Assembly: GCA_013397795.1 (NCBI GenBank)
Contig: VZTJ01000079.1
Coordinates: 621,094 to 685,093, forward strand
Reading direction: 5' to 3'
DNA: 64,000 nt
DNA from: Orthonyx spaldingii
Taxonomy: Eukaryota > Chordata > Aves > Passeriformes > Orthonychidae
Both the position numbers and the translations under genes were made by a program. Shown here in pieces: positions 49,359 to 63,650 of the stretch. Position 1 is the stretch's first letter. Every line of letters starts with the position of its first letter. The notes beneath the pieces are model-generated. The model searched no databases and was not told the DNA's origin. It saw nothing but the letters and a program-made list of their open reading frames with translations.

Positions 49359-52300
49359 CCAGCACAAGCACAGAGCAAAGATCTTCCTGTGCTCTCCTGG
49401 TGGGGCTCCGGCGGCCGGGGAGCACCTGGGATCCCCCCAACTCCCTCTCCCAGCCAGGGCTGAGGAGAAAATCAATTCAAGGAAAATCACAGGCAGGAAT
49501 TTGTAACCCGGCCATGGTGCCGTGCTCTCCCTTAACCTGTAATCCCAGAGCCACTGAGACAGTCACAGTCTGTCTGCCTGAACAGCTTTACTGCACTTCA
49601 GCCCTGGGAGCTGATGGGGATAGAACTCACAGCATTCCAAATAACAGTGTTGGACTGACAAGCTTAATTCAGCTGTTGGAAGCTACCTAGCTTGAAACTA
49701 TGGGTTCAGAAGAATCAGAGTAATTACTTGTTCAGTACGCACGCTTTGAAGAAGTTCTCAATTTCTGTCAGATGTGACACAAAATTTGGGCCACCTTTCT
49801 CAGCCTGTTTGCTATTTTCATGATTTTCCTCTATGAGAAAACTCATGCTGTTGGCAAAGGGAAATATACACAGTTCAGAATAAAATATTGACCAAAGACC
49901 TGGTAGATCACTAGCTAAATATACAACAGTCTGCCACAGAAACCCGCTCTCCCAGTGACAGGGAGGCTTCTACAAGCCCTGTGCACAGAGAGGCAAACAG
50001 AGCCTCATTTGTGTCACACTGCTCTGGCACTACGGACCACAGTAAAGGCAGCTCCTCTACAGGGTGTGCACCAGCTCTTACCTCTCCAGGAACAGTCTGT
50101 GCCCTTCACCGGCCACAAAGTTCCCCTGCCTCCCAAACCTTCACCCGTCTCAAAACTGTCCCGGAGCTACTCCACGGTCAGCTCTTGTCCCATCCTCAGG
50201 TGATGCAGGAGGGTCCCCATGCAACCCCGGGGCTGCAGGACCTCCCCAGCCCCCAGGGCCATGTGGACCTGAGCCAGGCTGACCCCAGAGCTCCCAGAGC
50301 AGCCTGCAGAGCCCCGCCAGCCCCTCTTTGCTGTAGCCAAGCCAACAGTTCCCACAGAAGCTGCAGGGACTGAAAATCTCAAGCTCCTTCCTGCCTCTGT
50401 CCTCCTGCTGGGCCCCACCACCCGATTCGATCCCTAAGGATTCCCAAAGGTTTAAAGGCTGCTGGGAAAGGGGACTGAGGCAGATGGACACCTTGCTTCC
50501 AAAATGATCACGGGCAAACTCCCCCCACTGCTCACGAAGTAGAAGTGTCTTTGTGCATTAAATTACAATAGCTGCAGCAGCAGGTGGACGGAAATGAAAG
50601 CAGGTAAATCCCAAAAATGTGCTGTTCCCTGCTCGAGATAGAAGTGCTTTCACAGAAGAAAGCAAATGTAATACAGAATCTACACTTATTTTTATAATAA
50701 TGATTTCTACTGTTGAACAATTAAATTTTTTTTCCCCACAAACCTGCATCCCTTCAACTTTGAATTACAGAACCATGGAAATACAGCACAATATTCTTGT
50801 CAGGGAACAGAAAGATAAGGGCAAATAGAAGATTGCATTTAATATTTTATCCATCCTTCCTTCACCAGAAAACAATTCAGGGCTGACATCTCTGCTTTGA
50901 ACATTGTCTTGATCTGCGGCTATTGCTTCTCTGTGAGCCAGAGACAAGGCAATAATGATAAAAGATCCGCTGGGTTTCTTCCCAGGCTACGTGGCACATC
51001 CTTGTGGCAGACTTCACTTCAAGCCAAAGTCTGAAAGTGGGAATCATACAGCAACAATTCAGAGCCAAGCTATCTATGGAGTAAAACATACCAGGAATTT
51101 TGTCTCTGCAAGCTCCATGCACTGCTGAGAAGTGGGAAGATAAGGTATCTATTAGTCTGCTCTTATGAATAAGAGGTCTTGAATCACAAGAAACATTCTG
51201 GAGATATTCTGCAGCAATTATTTTTTTACTTGCATAAAATGCTATTAGATCTTTGGCTGAGAGGCACATGAAAAACAGGTATAATACTATGTATGATTAG
51301 CTGTCCCACATAAATTAGGGTTTAATTCTACACCTACTGAGGCTAACAGTAATGATTTCACTGAAACATCCTAAAATTAAGATATTTCTAAAGTACAGAA
51401 ATGTAATAACTGTTCGTCAGCACCTCAAAGGTTAACAGTACTGTATGAAATATAATTATATCCACAAAAATACCATGCATCTCCATATGTGCAACATGGT
51501 GGCTCTGCAAGTGTCTTTAGAAAGGTTCATCACCAAAAGCTATCATTTAGGCCTTCAGATGAGCAGCATTTACGGGGAGGATTAGATCCCATGCTTTCTT
51601 TGGAAGCTGGTTATTTTCATTTGCCAACATTTTTACCCTGTGCTATTTTAGTGCAACTGTTCCTACAGACTGTTTTGGCACCCGTTCACTTGCTACACCC
51701 TCCTGGATGCAAATGCATCTCCTTTCCCCTGGGCACATAAACACACACCTCGCCCTGCAGACAAACATCAGAAAAACTGATTTGCACAAGTACTTACAAG
51801 TACTTCAAATACCAACACAATTGCAACATTTCAAAGACAGCATGCAGTAATTTTTAAATTAAGAAATAATAAGAGTAAGGTAAATCATACTAAGTCATGG
51901 ATACAGTGAAAATTTTTTCTTAAGATGTAATCACTTCAGTTTATAATTACCTGATGGTATTTGAACCCAAAGAAATGGGCTGCCATTACAAACAGAAGAC
52001 TTTATATGTACCTGCTCTTGCCTTTATTACATTATGCCAAGTCACATATGCAAGTACTATTATAATAAAAAACCTGCTTGGTAGAGCTGCATCAAACCAA
52101 AGTCTTCCAGTTGAGGGAAGTGGGCATCTATTCCAATCTCACCACTTACTGCTCTCTCTAAGACAGCATTTTCCCCCAACTGAATGAGAGCAGGGGCAAA
52201 AAGCAGGTGACAAGGCAATTCAGTGAGAAACTATCTGGGAAGAGGAGGAGTCTGCCCCAATGCCATTAAATAATGAGATGAAGTGTAAGGCAGCTTTGGG

Positions 52301-55300
52301 CTATGACATTTACCTGCTCAAGAGAGATGGCTGTTCAGTACCCAGTCCTCAATAGGTCACTCTTGGTAGGAACCAGACTGCAACTAATTTTCACTTCTTC
52401 ATCAATGTATCCATGCAGTGTCTGAATAATCACTGTATTGATCCGAGGCAGAAAAACTCATGTTTTTGAGATAAGCTCCGCATTCTGCAGAGACCTTTGA
52501 CTTTTCCAAGATCTTTTGGTGCCCCCACTGCCCATTTGGTATCTGATAAGGACACAGTGCCTTGCATCCCCCAGCTCCTTGCAGCACACTCACGACACGC
52601 TGGAGGTGCAAGCTCTGAGTCTTCTCATTTCCTTTGTTCATGAACCTGCTCTTCCGAGCAGCTGTGGGTCCTGCCAACGTCTTTATCCACAAACATCTCA
52701 TACCCAACACAATCCACTGCCTTACTCGGACTTAAAAGCAACGGCAATTTTACCTGATTAAGAATTCTTAGGTTTGGGCTGCATTCTTGCCGTGGTAATT
52801 TTAAGTGGAATATTCTATTTATCCTGTTTCCATCATACATGTATATTTTCATTTTTCTTGGAATGTTTCTCCTCCCATGCTTTCCAAATGTTTAATCAAG
52901 TCCTGCTCCCTTTGAAATACTAAACCTGCCAATTTTTTTTATTGTTATTTTTCAAGCATTGTGGTGCTTTACCTTTCTCATCATTCAATACTAACACAGG
53001 GGTTTTTTTTCTTGTTTTCTGTTGTTTTATTGAGGTTTTTTTAAGGATTTGCCCGTGTTACTTCAGCCCAGTCACTCTGTGCATCCCTGCATTCTCTCTC
53101 ACTGGGAGTCAAGAAACATCAAACCAACTTTGGGAGAAGCCCTACAGCCCAGCTTGCAGGATTCACATTTTCCTTGACACATACTTGATTCCCATCTGAA
53201 TTTTTTCTAATATCCTTGATATTAGTTTGAAACCATCTCAGTTTTACATATTGGGTGGCCCTTTCCTTTCTAACCTGTATGACTGTGACTTTCATTAAAT
53301 CAGAAACATAAAATAATTAAAATATTCTTGACATTCATCAATCTCTAGACACATATAACTGTAAAATTTAATTGTTTAAATATCTAATTAAAAGATACAT
53401 AATTGCTATCCAGTAAAGGCTGCTTTTTGGCCTCTTACTGAAAACACTCTGAGCAGAACGACTGTAGGGGCCCAGGCTCATTCACAGCAGGTTTTGATGA
53501 GGGGAAGTCAGCACTTCCACATGCATCACAACACTCCACAGCACTCGTGGAGGTGACACTCAGGTATCACACAGCTGCCTCACGTCCTGCCAGTCCCCCC
53601 ACGGGAGGGGGAAGAGCAGGAGACAGAGAGAGAAGTATCCAAATCTTAAACGCAAAATCACTTTCTCAGCTCTTGAGAGCATGAATTGCTCTCATTCATC
53701 TCAGCTGACTTTCGGTTCTTAAGCCTAATTATGATGTATAACACCCAGACTTTATAATAATTGTGTTTCCAGCTGTTGGCCATCTTGCTCACTCCCAGCA
53801 ACTGTGCAAGTGCCAATCAAGTGACTTTATGCACCACTTGCCAAACAAAGGACAAAAATACCCACAGATCTACCAGCTCCTTAGGACTTTATTCCTGTGT
53901 AAAATCCGCTGGTGGATTAGTCACTCTCTCTGAACAGTGATCTAAACCTTTCCCTGTAATTACCACAGGCTCCTCTGTGGATCGAGGGTAGTGCAGAGCC
54001 CTCACCCATACCCAGCCCATTAAACAAACCAAAATAAAGCAGGCAATGCAGTTATCTCTGGATTGAGTGGCAATAAAATTAAGCCCTAAATGCTAATACC
54101 TTCAGCTTGCAGGATAAACACATTGCCAAACACAGTCCAGTGTTCAGGAAACAAGACATTAACATTTGTAAATAAAAGGTGGAAGACTGCTAACACTCTA
54201 TTACTGCAAATATCATGGAATATAATTAAGGCTGGTGCATTTCAGACCTTAGGGAGAAATGATAAGAGCTCAGCAGGGAGAGGTCACCAGATCATTCAGC
54301 CATTCAGTTCTTGATTTCTTCACATTTCTTACAGCCAAGTCTCACTTTTGGCTCTTGTTAAGTTAGTGGTTTGCTTGTTCAGAAAACATTCCAAAAACTT
54401 AGCTTGGCACAAATAACCCTCCAAAAAAAGATTCCAAAAAGGAAACAAGTTCCTACAGACATCAGTAACCTTAAACGAGCCCCCACTCCCTGCACTGCTT
54501 CCCTTGCACACTATGCAGACAGTCCCCTGCACATCCTGGTCACCAAGTGCTGTTTCCATCATGCTCTTTCTCAAGTCCTTTTCCACGTTCCTGCCTCTCT
54601 CTCCCACATCAGGATCACTTCAGAGCAGATACTATTGGTGACCTGCATTATCTCCACCACTTCTGATTGCTCTGCATTAGAGCTTTAGACTGCTATCTAA
54701 TCTGCCCCTAAACTTCCAAAACCAACCCTCTGCTCAATACTGTCCTCCAACCTCTAAATGTCAATCCAGGTTTTTCCTTTCCCTCCATTATTAGACAAAA
54801 TAAGACAGCCAAGCCTTGAGTAACAAGCAGATCAGTTTAATTTATAAACACATTACTGACACTTTAAACTTTGCTCTGTACTTTAGAAACCCTGTAATCC
54901 CCTCTTACTTCACAAATTCCCAAATCCATATCTTCCTCCAGCCCATTTCACCACAACCTATCTTTTAACGACACTTATATTCAACACAGCCAACAACAAA
55001 GAATAAACCTTAAATTTCAAACTAAGCTATTTGAAAAAAACCCATAGATACTTGTCTTCTGCCAAGTTAACCCTTTCACACACAATTGTCCCAGATCCAC
55101 CCCACTGTATAAACAGTGGGATAAAATGCATCACAAAAACTTTCCAGAAGATTCTTTAATCAACTGTGTCTTGCTGTAACAAAATGACTGAGCAATCCAT
55201 ATCAATATGTAAAAAGAATAAATGTCTTCAGTCTACAGATGATCACGGAGGAGACACAGTGATGCAGAAAAACTTTTTTTTCAGATGTTAAAGATCTACT

Positions 55301-57509
55301 CTTAGTTTTCTCTAACTTCTCATTTTTACTATCCTGATAGGTTTGGGCACCACTCAGACTACCTCAAGAAAAGAAGACTTAACAAGTAAATATCACAACT
55401 ATCACCACCTTTCCTTTATTAAAACCACACACAACATATATAATTATTAATTATTTAAAAGAAATTAAAAACCAGACAATCAAAATCAAGTGCTCCACTA
55501 CAAACAACTCTAATTAAAACAGACCCTAAAATATATTATAGAAATAAGTCTAAGCCAGACACAAAATCACCTAATCAGTCATCTGATACATACTGAAGAG
55601 CTCTTACAGATGGGTCCCGACAATTGACAATGATCTGTGTATAAACTGACAAGTCTATCAGATCTAATTACTCCCAAAACAAACACGAATATTATATTAA
55701 AAAGAAGGTTATAACGACAAAAGAAAAAACCTTTACCAAAGTACTAGCTCAAACCAAAGGCTGATGATGGGATACTTTTGGCTAAGTTAAACAAAAGGCA
55801 GTGGAGTGCAGCTCTGGAGCTGGCACAAGCCATTGCAGCAACGTGAGAACCGAGCAGATGATGGGAGAGGGCACCCAGGCAGACAAACGCTGAGCACGGA
55901 GCACACACTGGAGGGGATTACTGCAGTAATTAGAGAGCCAAGGGAAACAACAGCAAGGAATTCCGAGTGTGCTCCATAGCATGGAATGGGGCTACTGGCC
56001 TATTTTTACCACTGGCAGTAGGAGGGGAGGCACAGCAGCTCCAGTAGGAGCAAGTGCATTATGATACAACACAACATGAGCATTATAAAATGCGAGATGA
56101 ATCTCAAGCCCAGAGGCTCTTTAGCACCACTCCAAATCACAACTCTCTGCCTTCATTTTTCTTCTTTGCTACTATTCCACTTCTTCTCTCAGTACTTCTG
56201 ACTTGATTAACCCTTTTTTCTCTTTCTCATCTTCTACCTTCCTGTTTTCATGGTATCACATCAGATTCCTTAAAAAGCGTCTGAGTATTATCAGCAGAGG
56301 TTATAGATCAGCAGTCAGGTTTTCTGACACACTCCAACCCAGTGAAGCTCCAGTTGTTTCCAGCGAGAAATTTATCACTTCATTGGCACCTCAATAAGAC
56401 AGCATGCTCTTTTGAAAATCTGGCCCCTGATTAAAAGTTACAAAAATCATAAATCAAATTGTAACCTGTTTTTATGGTCTGAATTCAAGTGCTGTGAATT
56501 TGGTTTTTTCTTCAAATACTTTCCCCAGAAATTCAAGTCTAACAAGCCTGAAACAGACTTCCTGAAATACAAGCTTCATTTTAGTTTTCTGGGAATTAGA
56601 AAAGATGCAGTTATGTGCTATGCCTGATTTTTGGTATCCCTTTCTGGAATGGTGAGTTCTGGTGCTCACTTTAACAAATTACATCTTTCTCATTAACCTG
56701 GCCTGAAATTATGAAATCAATTTTTCAAGCTCTTTCTCGGTCTTTCTACAAACCTGTGCTAGGATCCCTGATCTTTCCACACTGTACACATAATGTGCTA
56801 CCTGAATGCGTGCAGCAGCAGCATATGGTACAGTAGGTTATAACTATTTTACCATCTGTTCTATCTGAACTCTAACCTCAATAATCCCATATCAGCTTTT
56901 CCCGTTAACTGCCACAGTTCTTAGATCTTGGCTTCTACTTACTCTTTTAAAATTAAATTGCAGCAAAACGCACTGCCAGATCATAGACTGCTCTTCAGAA
57001 GCCTCCACTGCTCCCCAGGTGACTTAATTTGGCCAGGGTCTTAAACAAATTATGCCTTCAGAGCTACAGGCCTTCTTTTTTTTTTTTTCTGTGAATAAGA
57101 TAAATCAGTAACCGGAACATTCTTTATTCTGAAAAATATTGCTCAAGATCCTGCCATATCCTTTACATACTCATTTATAAAGCACTTTGTTTCTGTTATG
57201 CTCTTATTTAGAAAAGGGCATCCACTTCACTGGAACTACAGCAGATTCCACACTTTCCAGGAGCAAACTTCAGGACTGTCCCTGTCTAACCACCTCCCAC
57301 TAGGGGCCTCATTCAGTTTTTCCACAAACAGCACCATCACCCTTTATTGTCTTCCTACTCTGCGTACCCATAAAACCCAAACAAGTAGCATCATATTGAA
57401 CAATAAGATGTTAATTTTATTGCAATAAATCTAAGTTCCATCCAAAGTTCAGAAAACTCAATGGATTCTGCAAATTGAGAGAGGACATTTGAAACTTTTA
57501 TTACTATTA

Positions 57510-57592
57510 GGGTTTGTTGGGTTTGTGTTTTGTTTGGGCTGTAGGGTTTTTGTTTTGGTGTTTTATTGTTTTATTTTGTTTTACTTTTAAGA
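57510..57592 (+). repeat. G/T-rich low-complexity stretch
   Basis: An imperfect run of TTTTG/TTTG/GGGTT-like units lies in otherwise AT-rich sequence. It is simple-sequence DNA with no coding potential. Confidence 0.7.
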
Positions 57593-60500
57593 CTTGCCTC
57601 TCATGCCATCAAGTTTTATTTCATATAGATGTTGGAATTTGAAAGCAAGCTCTAATTCTAGCTAGAACAGCTCATCTGGTGGACTGCCTTCAAATTTAAA
57701 GTCTGCTTCATTTACAAAAACTCCAAAAATAGCTACATAGTAATTAAAATCCATGAAAGACTGTGGCTTTGGTATAATTTATACATACCCATGCAAAACT
57801 ACTAATACACACAGACATATGGAAAACATAAATATATTTTCAATAAATACTAATCACAGTCACAAGAATATGCCTCTCTATTTTTTACTATAGGACTTGA
57901 CAATACCAGTTCTTATGGATGATGAAATTGAAGAAGGAATCAAATATGGTTATTACCAATTACAATTTTACAATATCTAGATTAAACTCAAAATATTAAA
58001 TCATAACAGCTCAGTAAACTTCTCTCATTATCAACTGAACCAGATTAATGCCTACACAATGAAAACTACATTTGTAAAAGAATACCTTTGTAAAACTATT
58101 CAACTTTTAAAATCAGTATAATGCCTTCTCGTTAAAAGTATTCATATCTTCTCCATTTTGAAATACCACATCTTGTGTACAAACGTTGCTTCTTTTTGGA
58201 TTCCTGTTTAGTATCTGAACAAAAGGGGAATTCGATTTTTTGAATGTGTGAAGAAATCAGTTTGTGAGAAATAATTTTGCTTTTTCACACATGAGCAGTT
58301 TAAATATGTTATTCAATGTTATCTTGAGGCACAAACATAAGGCATGTAGGTTAGAGAAGTCAAAACTACATACTAGTCTGTTACCTCAAATGTCTTCCAA
58401 AACATGCAGCTGAAGAATATAATGGAAACTATGGTTTAATTAAGGAATATTGAATTTAATTGTAATCTGGGTCCTATTACACAAACAGTATACAGCGCCT
58501 ATACAAATATACAGAGTCCCTAAATATATAATTCCACACGTTTTTCAACTACACAAACGGATCTATATTCTATAGCTCTACTTGGGGCAAGAGAGTAGTA
58601 CTTTGTTTCTTTTGGAGTTTATGCTAAAATAGCCTCTTCCTCCCCCTGTGCAGTGCAAGGGAAATAAGAGCTGTAATGGTTAACAACTGGACTTCAGTTT
58701 TCCCCTTCAAACACAGGAGAACATCGGGTCTGCCCTCCCCCACCAACTCCTCTTTGCATTCAAAATATTTTCAGCTCTGCATAAAAATGCCTTTTTTATT
58801 ATGCAGTTTCACAGACTTTCCTAGGTGGCACCCCAGGAGCATAATCCTGAATCACAGAACAAAACCATCTAATTACCCCGGCTGCATAATTCATTGGCCC
58901 ATAAACAGGAGCTGGCCAACCCATGATCTTATCTGACAGACTCCGGGGAGCACGTGTGGGAATCTCTGCCACGGGAGAGGCACCGGGCAGGGCCAAGACC
59001 TCCTTGGGCGTCTTGGAGTGGCCAAGGGGAAGGAGGACAAAGGAGAGGAGCCACCCTGCAGCCTGGACCTTGGGCTCCCCAGGCAGTCAGCCCTGCCTTT
59101 GTCTGCTCAGTCTGGCTGCAGGTGAATCAGTGAAGGAGAGGTTTCTTGGACCTGTGATCCTCCATAGTCACACTGCAATGAGCCAACACGTAACTGCTAG
59201 AGAAAACACTTCAACTGGCAATGCTCTAAGTATATGCTACAGGCTTACTTCAATCTCATTCAGAGGCAAGACTGTAATTTGAAAATCAGACATTGCTCAG
59301 ATGACAGAAACAGAACACAGTGATGGAGTATTCCTTACTTTGCATCTATTTTTTCTAGCATGCTGATGAAAAGCTCTCAGTATTCTGGCAAACTTCTCAA
59401 CAGAAACTTTTTAGACACTGTCTTTAGAGAATTGCAGCAGGTCCTTTTATTATTGCTTGTTTGTTTTAATTTACCAGAGTTGCTCTCAAGTTCCATCTAA
59501 CCTTTGAAAAACAGCATCCTGTTTGTTTTCATGATCAGGTATCTGCGATTCACTAAAGTACAAAGGAAGACGAGCCCCGGACCACTCTTGGTGCCAGTTG
59601 GCAGAACACCTTTGGTCTCAGGTGAAATTCAAATGCATAGAATTGATATTTAAAAGAACTATGAATGGGGTTCTAGTGTGTAATGTTTTACCTTATAATA
59701 AAGACTAAGCCGGAAAACATTTCAGTTCTCAACAACGTTTTCATCCTGCATTATAACAAACATGAGTGGCAGAGAGACTTGTCAGCCCAGTGGTTAAGGC
59801 ACTATTCATCTTTCATCTCCCAGATCTGGGCTGCAACCACACGGCAATTGACTCACTTTCTCCCTAGAAATGTCATCTTGGAGCTGAGAAACCTTCTTGA
59901 CAAATATGTTTTTGAAACAGATGTATTTTTGCTAAATATTTTATCTTTGACAAAAATGTATTTTGACAGAGGAAGTTTCATAGCAAATTTTTTTCACCAG
60001 CTCTAATAACAACTTAGACTTTTAGGGCCTAAACGGGGAAAGCTGCTCAGACTCTGCCTGCTGATTGAGGTAAGGCCTCACTGGCTGGAGCAATGACCAT
60101 TGCTGGCTCCACCCCGACTGAAATATATGTCAATTACCCACTGCTGTCCTGATTTACCACTGTTTACCCTAAAACAGTGAGCGACAGGCATGCTACTGTG
60201 GCACTCAGAGCAGGGCTATCACTGGGACATGAACTTGTCTCATCCTCCTCAGCTGGTCTTCACAGCTTTGTCTGAAGACTACTTCATGTACTTAAGTAGT
60301 AATTACCAACATAAATGTTTAGAATAAACAGTAAGGACAGGGCATTTGAAAAAAAGAGTTAACAGATGTCCTTAACATTGCTGCTGGCCTAATAACGTTT
60401 CTGCAGTAATTTATTTGATGTGGAGTTTATTTAGCTGCTGCAAACATGCAGGGTTATAATAATCATAAGCAGGTTGCATTAAGCACAGTATGAGTTAGGT

Positions 60501-60959
60501 GTGTTAAAATGTTAAAAATAATCCCAGAAACTGTATGCCTTACAGATATTAGATGTGCAGTATCTTCTACAGCCTGATCGTGAAAAGCTAGCTAGAAAGC
60601 ACCTTTCAGGCTTAAAAAAAATCTTAAAAGAAATATAAAACCCAAGACTTCTTTTACAGATAATTTTGCCTATAGTTTGGGATAGCAAGCATTAAATTCA
60701 AACATCAAATCCTGGCATACCTCAGTAAGCTATAAGCACAGCAGTGCTGCCTTTTTTCCTTTGAAAAATGAAAGAATTAAATTCAAAACAAACAACTTCA
60801 ATTTAACACCAAACTACAGGATAACCAATCTTAAAAATGTCAAATTGTAATGGATCTTAATACCCATATAAAACACAAAAATAGTGGCATTGTTCCTTGG
60901 TAATGCATAGCAACCTTACAGAATTTCAGTGAAGGAGAAAGAAGGGAAAAACACCTTAT

Positions 60960-61150
60960 TACTTCTAACTCCTGCGAGCCATTTTGGTCTCCAAAGGTTT
61001 TAGACCGCCTCGGGCCATGTGTCTGCAGTGTTTCGGGAAATGACTTGCCTTCGCACGAACACTGCTATGTTCTGCAGCACTGCTGCCCCCCAGCATCCCC
61101 GCTCCATTTCTAGTTAACTCTTCCTTACCTGTATCCGCCTTCCCCCCCAC
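60960..61150 (-). other. CpG-enriched pocket with a strong - strand donor motif
   Basis: About eight CpGs occur in 190 bases inside an otherwise CpG-poor region. On the - strand a consensus donor CAG/GTAAGG lies with its exon side at 61129 and above. The short frame before it (VGGKADTG) resembles nothing I know, and no acceptor precedes it. It could be an alternative first exon, a regulatory element or chance. Confidence 0.2.
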
Positions 61151-61262
61151 ACTTTTTTCTTTTTTTTTTTTTTTCAGCAAGATTCCAGAAAGGTTCTACT
61201 TAGGGGGAAAAAAACCAAAAAAACAAAAAAAACCAAACAAACAAAAAAACCAACAAAAAATT
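61151..61262 (+). repeat. T-rich tract followed by A/C-rich simple sequence
   Basis: A T-rich run at 61151-61174 is followed, after a short unique segment, by an A-rich stretch with CC and C interruptions at about 61207-61262. This is low-complexity sequence, perhaps a decayed retroposon tail, with no family recognised. Confidence 0.75.
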
Positions 61263-63159
61263 CCCCCCACAAAAATGCAAACCAAAAACCCCTCTGCTTT
61301 TTCCGACAAGCTTTCTCAGAAAGAAACGGGGCCAGAATTTATCTTTATAAACCTTTGAGAGAAAAAGGAAATCAATTTGAAAGTAAAATATTTGGAAGCA
61401 CAACTAGTTTAGCTAACAATCACCATGGAGCTTTGAAGTTTGATACCGCTCTAATGTTTGTGTTTTGCCTGAGTTAACAAACAACAGCTAGAAAACAAAA
61501 AATTCATCAACACCCCCCAAGAATACAATAGCACTACTAAAATCCTTCACTTATCACTGTATTTAGATTTTTAATTACACTCCCAGCACCACATAACAGG
61601 CTGTGATTATGTCCCTGGATAAGGCCTCACAACTATTCACCAATTTGTCTTAGCAGCAGTGTATTAAAAGTATCAGCAAAAACCCATCTAGCATAGAGGG
61701 GAAGAGAAAGATTCAATCCTCTATATAATGTACTGAACTCACTTAGCAGAGACGTTTTGTGTTTCCCTCTATTTTCTGTAAAGATACATGGCTGCACACT
61801 GCCAGCTATTCTGCTTGATAGCTTTTTTAAAAATCTCCAGAAAATTCTTTGCCAAGGTCACTGCTGATTGACTCAAAATATGACAGTGTATGAGGCTACT
61901 AAAATATTCTGTTCATCTCAGAGGTTGAGTACGCAGCTCTAACTAAGAGGAAAATCAATATGATACTTCACAGTGAGGAAGAAAATGGAAAATAGTTTAG
62001 CAGTTAAGTGGTTAATGCAATTCCTAAGTGTTCAGCAATCATTGCAATTTAGTGCCATTTCGATTATTACACAATAAACAGACCATGTTGTCTGGAAGCA
62101 AATTTTTATGAGTATAGCTGAAGGGGTTGCAACTTATTTAGCTGCTGAAACTCTAAGGGAAAGAACATTTCTGAATGCTAACACTACAGATCAGAAATAT
62201 ACAGGTACACTGGAAAGGTTATTTTTAGGTCACTACTATGGTAACTAACCACACTGACCTTTAAAATTAGTATGCAGTTCAAGAAAAACGAAGTTCAGTA
62301 AAACGTTCTTTAAACAGTGTAATTTTAATAAACAATATTGCACATCCTTACAGCAGAATTCTGTCACTTTTTACAGCTATTAATTTTACTTTTATATCAT
62401 AATATAATGTACAAAAATATCATGATGCAGAACCGACTAGGAAAAAAATGTAAACAGCCAGAAAACTGATTAAACTATCATTAATTTATGTTTAAAGAAT
62501 TAAAAAAAATAAGAACAGCTATATTTATTTCTGTAGAATAAAATAAAACTGCTAGCTGGAGAAGGGCAGTTTTTCATGTCATGTAAAGTCATGGCAATAT
62601 TCAGAATGAGCATAGTTAAAATCATCTTACTTTGTCTCATTTTGAAATACGGAATTTTAAGTGGATTTCAAAAGCAAACCCAGTTCTGCAATTTATAAAT
62701 TCAAAGAAACAAGCAAGAATTGTGTTTGGGGCAGATGAGATAAATAGCATGAGATTAAGAGTGTATGGTTGATGGCAGCAGGGACTCAAGAAAGGAAACA
62801 GTATTTTGAACAAAAAGTGCTCTCTGAATCCAACATACTTAGGTAAAACATCCATTAGAATCATGGCTTTAATAAACAATATATTATGTGCCAGTCCGTT
62901 AGGTAAGAAACGGATTTCAAACTTTGGTGGGTCATAAAGGTGTGCTGGGTGACCAACAAACCACCACCACCACACAGAACACACTAACAAGTAGTTAATG
63001 CTGGCACTTGGAAAGAGCCAATTTACCCCATCAACCCATAATCACCCAACACAGAGCACAACTCTTCTATTTTCTCAGCCATGTTTGAGACAGCTTATAA
63101 TGTTATGTCAAATGCCTGACAATAAATCAGATACATAATCAGAAATTATTTTATAAGCA

Positions 63160-63179
63160 CACATATATGTCTATATGTG
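63160..63179. repeat. Short inverted repeat in a CA/TA-rich stretch
   Basis: CACATATA and TATATGTG flank a 4-nt centre (TGTC) in alternating purine-pyrimidine sequence. Such DNA can extrude hairpins or adopt Z-form; no function is implied. The exact ends are approximate to a few bases. Confidence 0.6.
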
Positions 63180-63599
63180 CACACGTACAGGGAGAGAGAT
63201 ACACATTTTAGTCTAGGCCATATTGTAGACCTTTTTCAAAATGTGGCTCTTCCAGAAGAATATATAAAAGTTAATTTTAAAGAGGGAAAATTATGCATTT
63301 TTCAAGCCTCAATATGTGAGTAACACTGCTCTTGAAGTGATTTTTAAATGCCTGGATCACAATTGCTATGAAACCGGGGAAAAAAATCTCAACGACCAGT
63401 AGGATTCTGGGTCACCTGTGCAGTGTTCCTGTGTTTCCTGAATTTCGTATCATACCTACACCTCTGTTAGTGTCAGGCAGGAGAGACTGATGCTGGTCAG
63501 TGGGTAACTATGTTCACCTCTAAGGCCCATCTGGAAATGAGCCCTCTTAAAATATTCAGTGTGCAAAGACACAACAAGGGACAGGTACAATTACCAATC

Positions 63600-63650
63600 T
63601 ACCACCACCAGCAACAACACAAAAAACAACCAAAGCAACCCCCAAAGCAT
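63600..63650 (+). repeat. CAA/CCA-rich low-complexity stretch
   Basis: Imperfect CAA, CCA and ACC units make up a simple-sequence stretch near the right end of the window. It has no coding potential that can be supported. Confidence 0.65.

Noticed and set aside
50092..50195. Possible - strand exon with donor GAG/GTAAGA at 50090
   Set aside because: Only one frame is open, it has no TAF4 similarity, and the candidate acceptor lacks a pyrimidine tract.
52625..52852. Open - strand frame ending in a donor at 52753, read as a TAF4-like exon
   Set aside because: The peptide before the donor (FHLKLPRQECSPNLRILNQ) has no TAF4 similarity and no acceptable acceptor precedes it.
61175..61200. T-tract plus CAG at 61151-61177 as a + strand splice acceptor
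   Set aside because: The following sequence has no exon-like frame and runs into A-rich simple sequence; it looks like low-complexity DNA.
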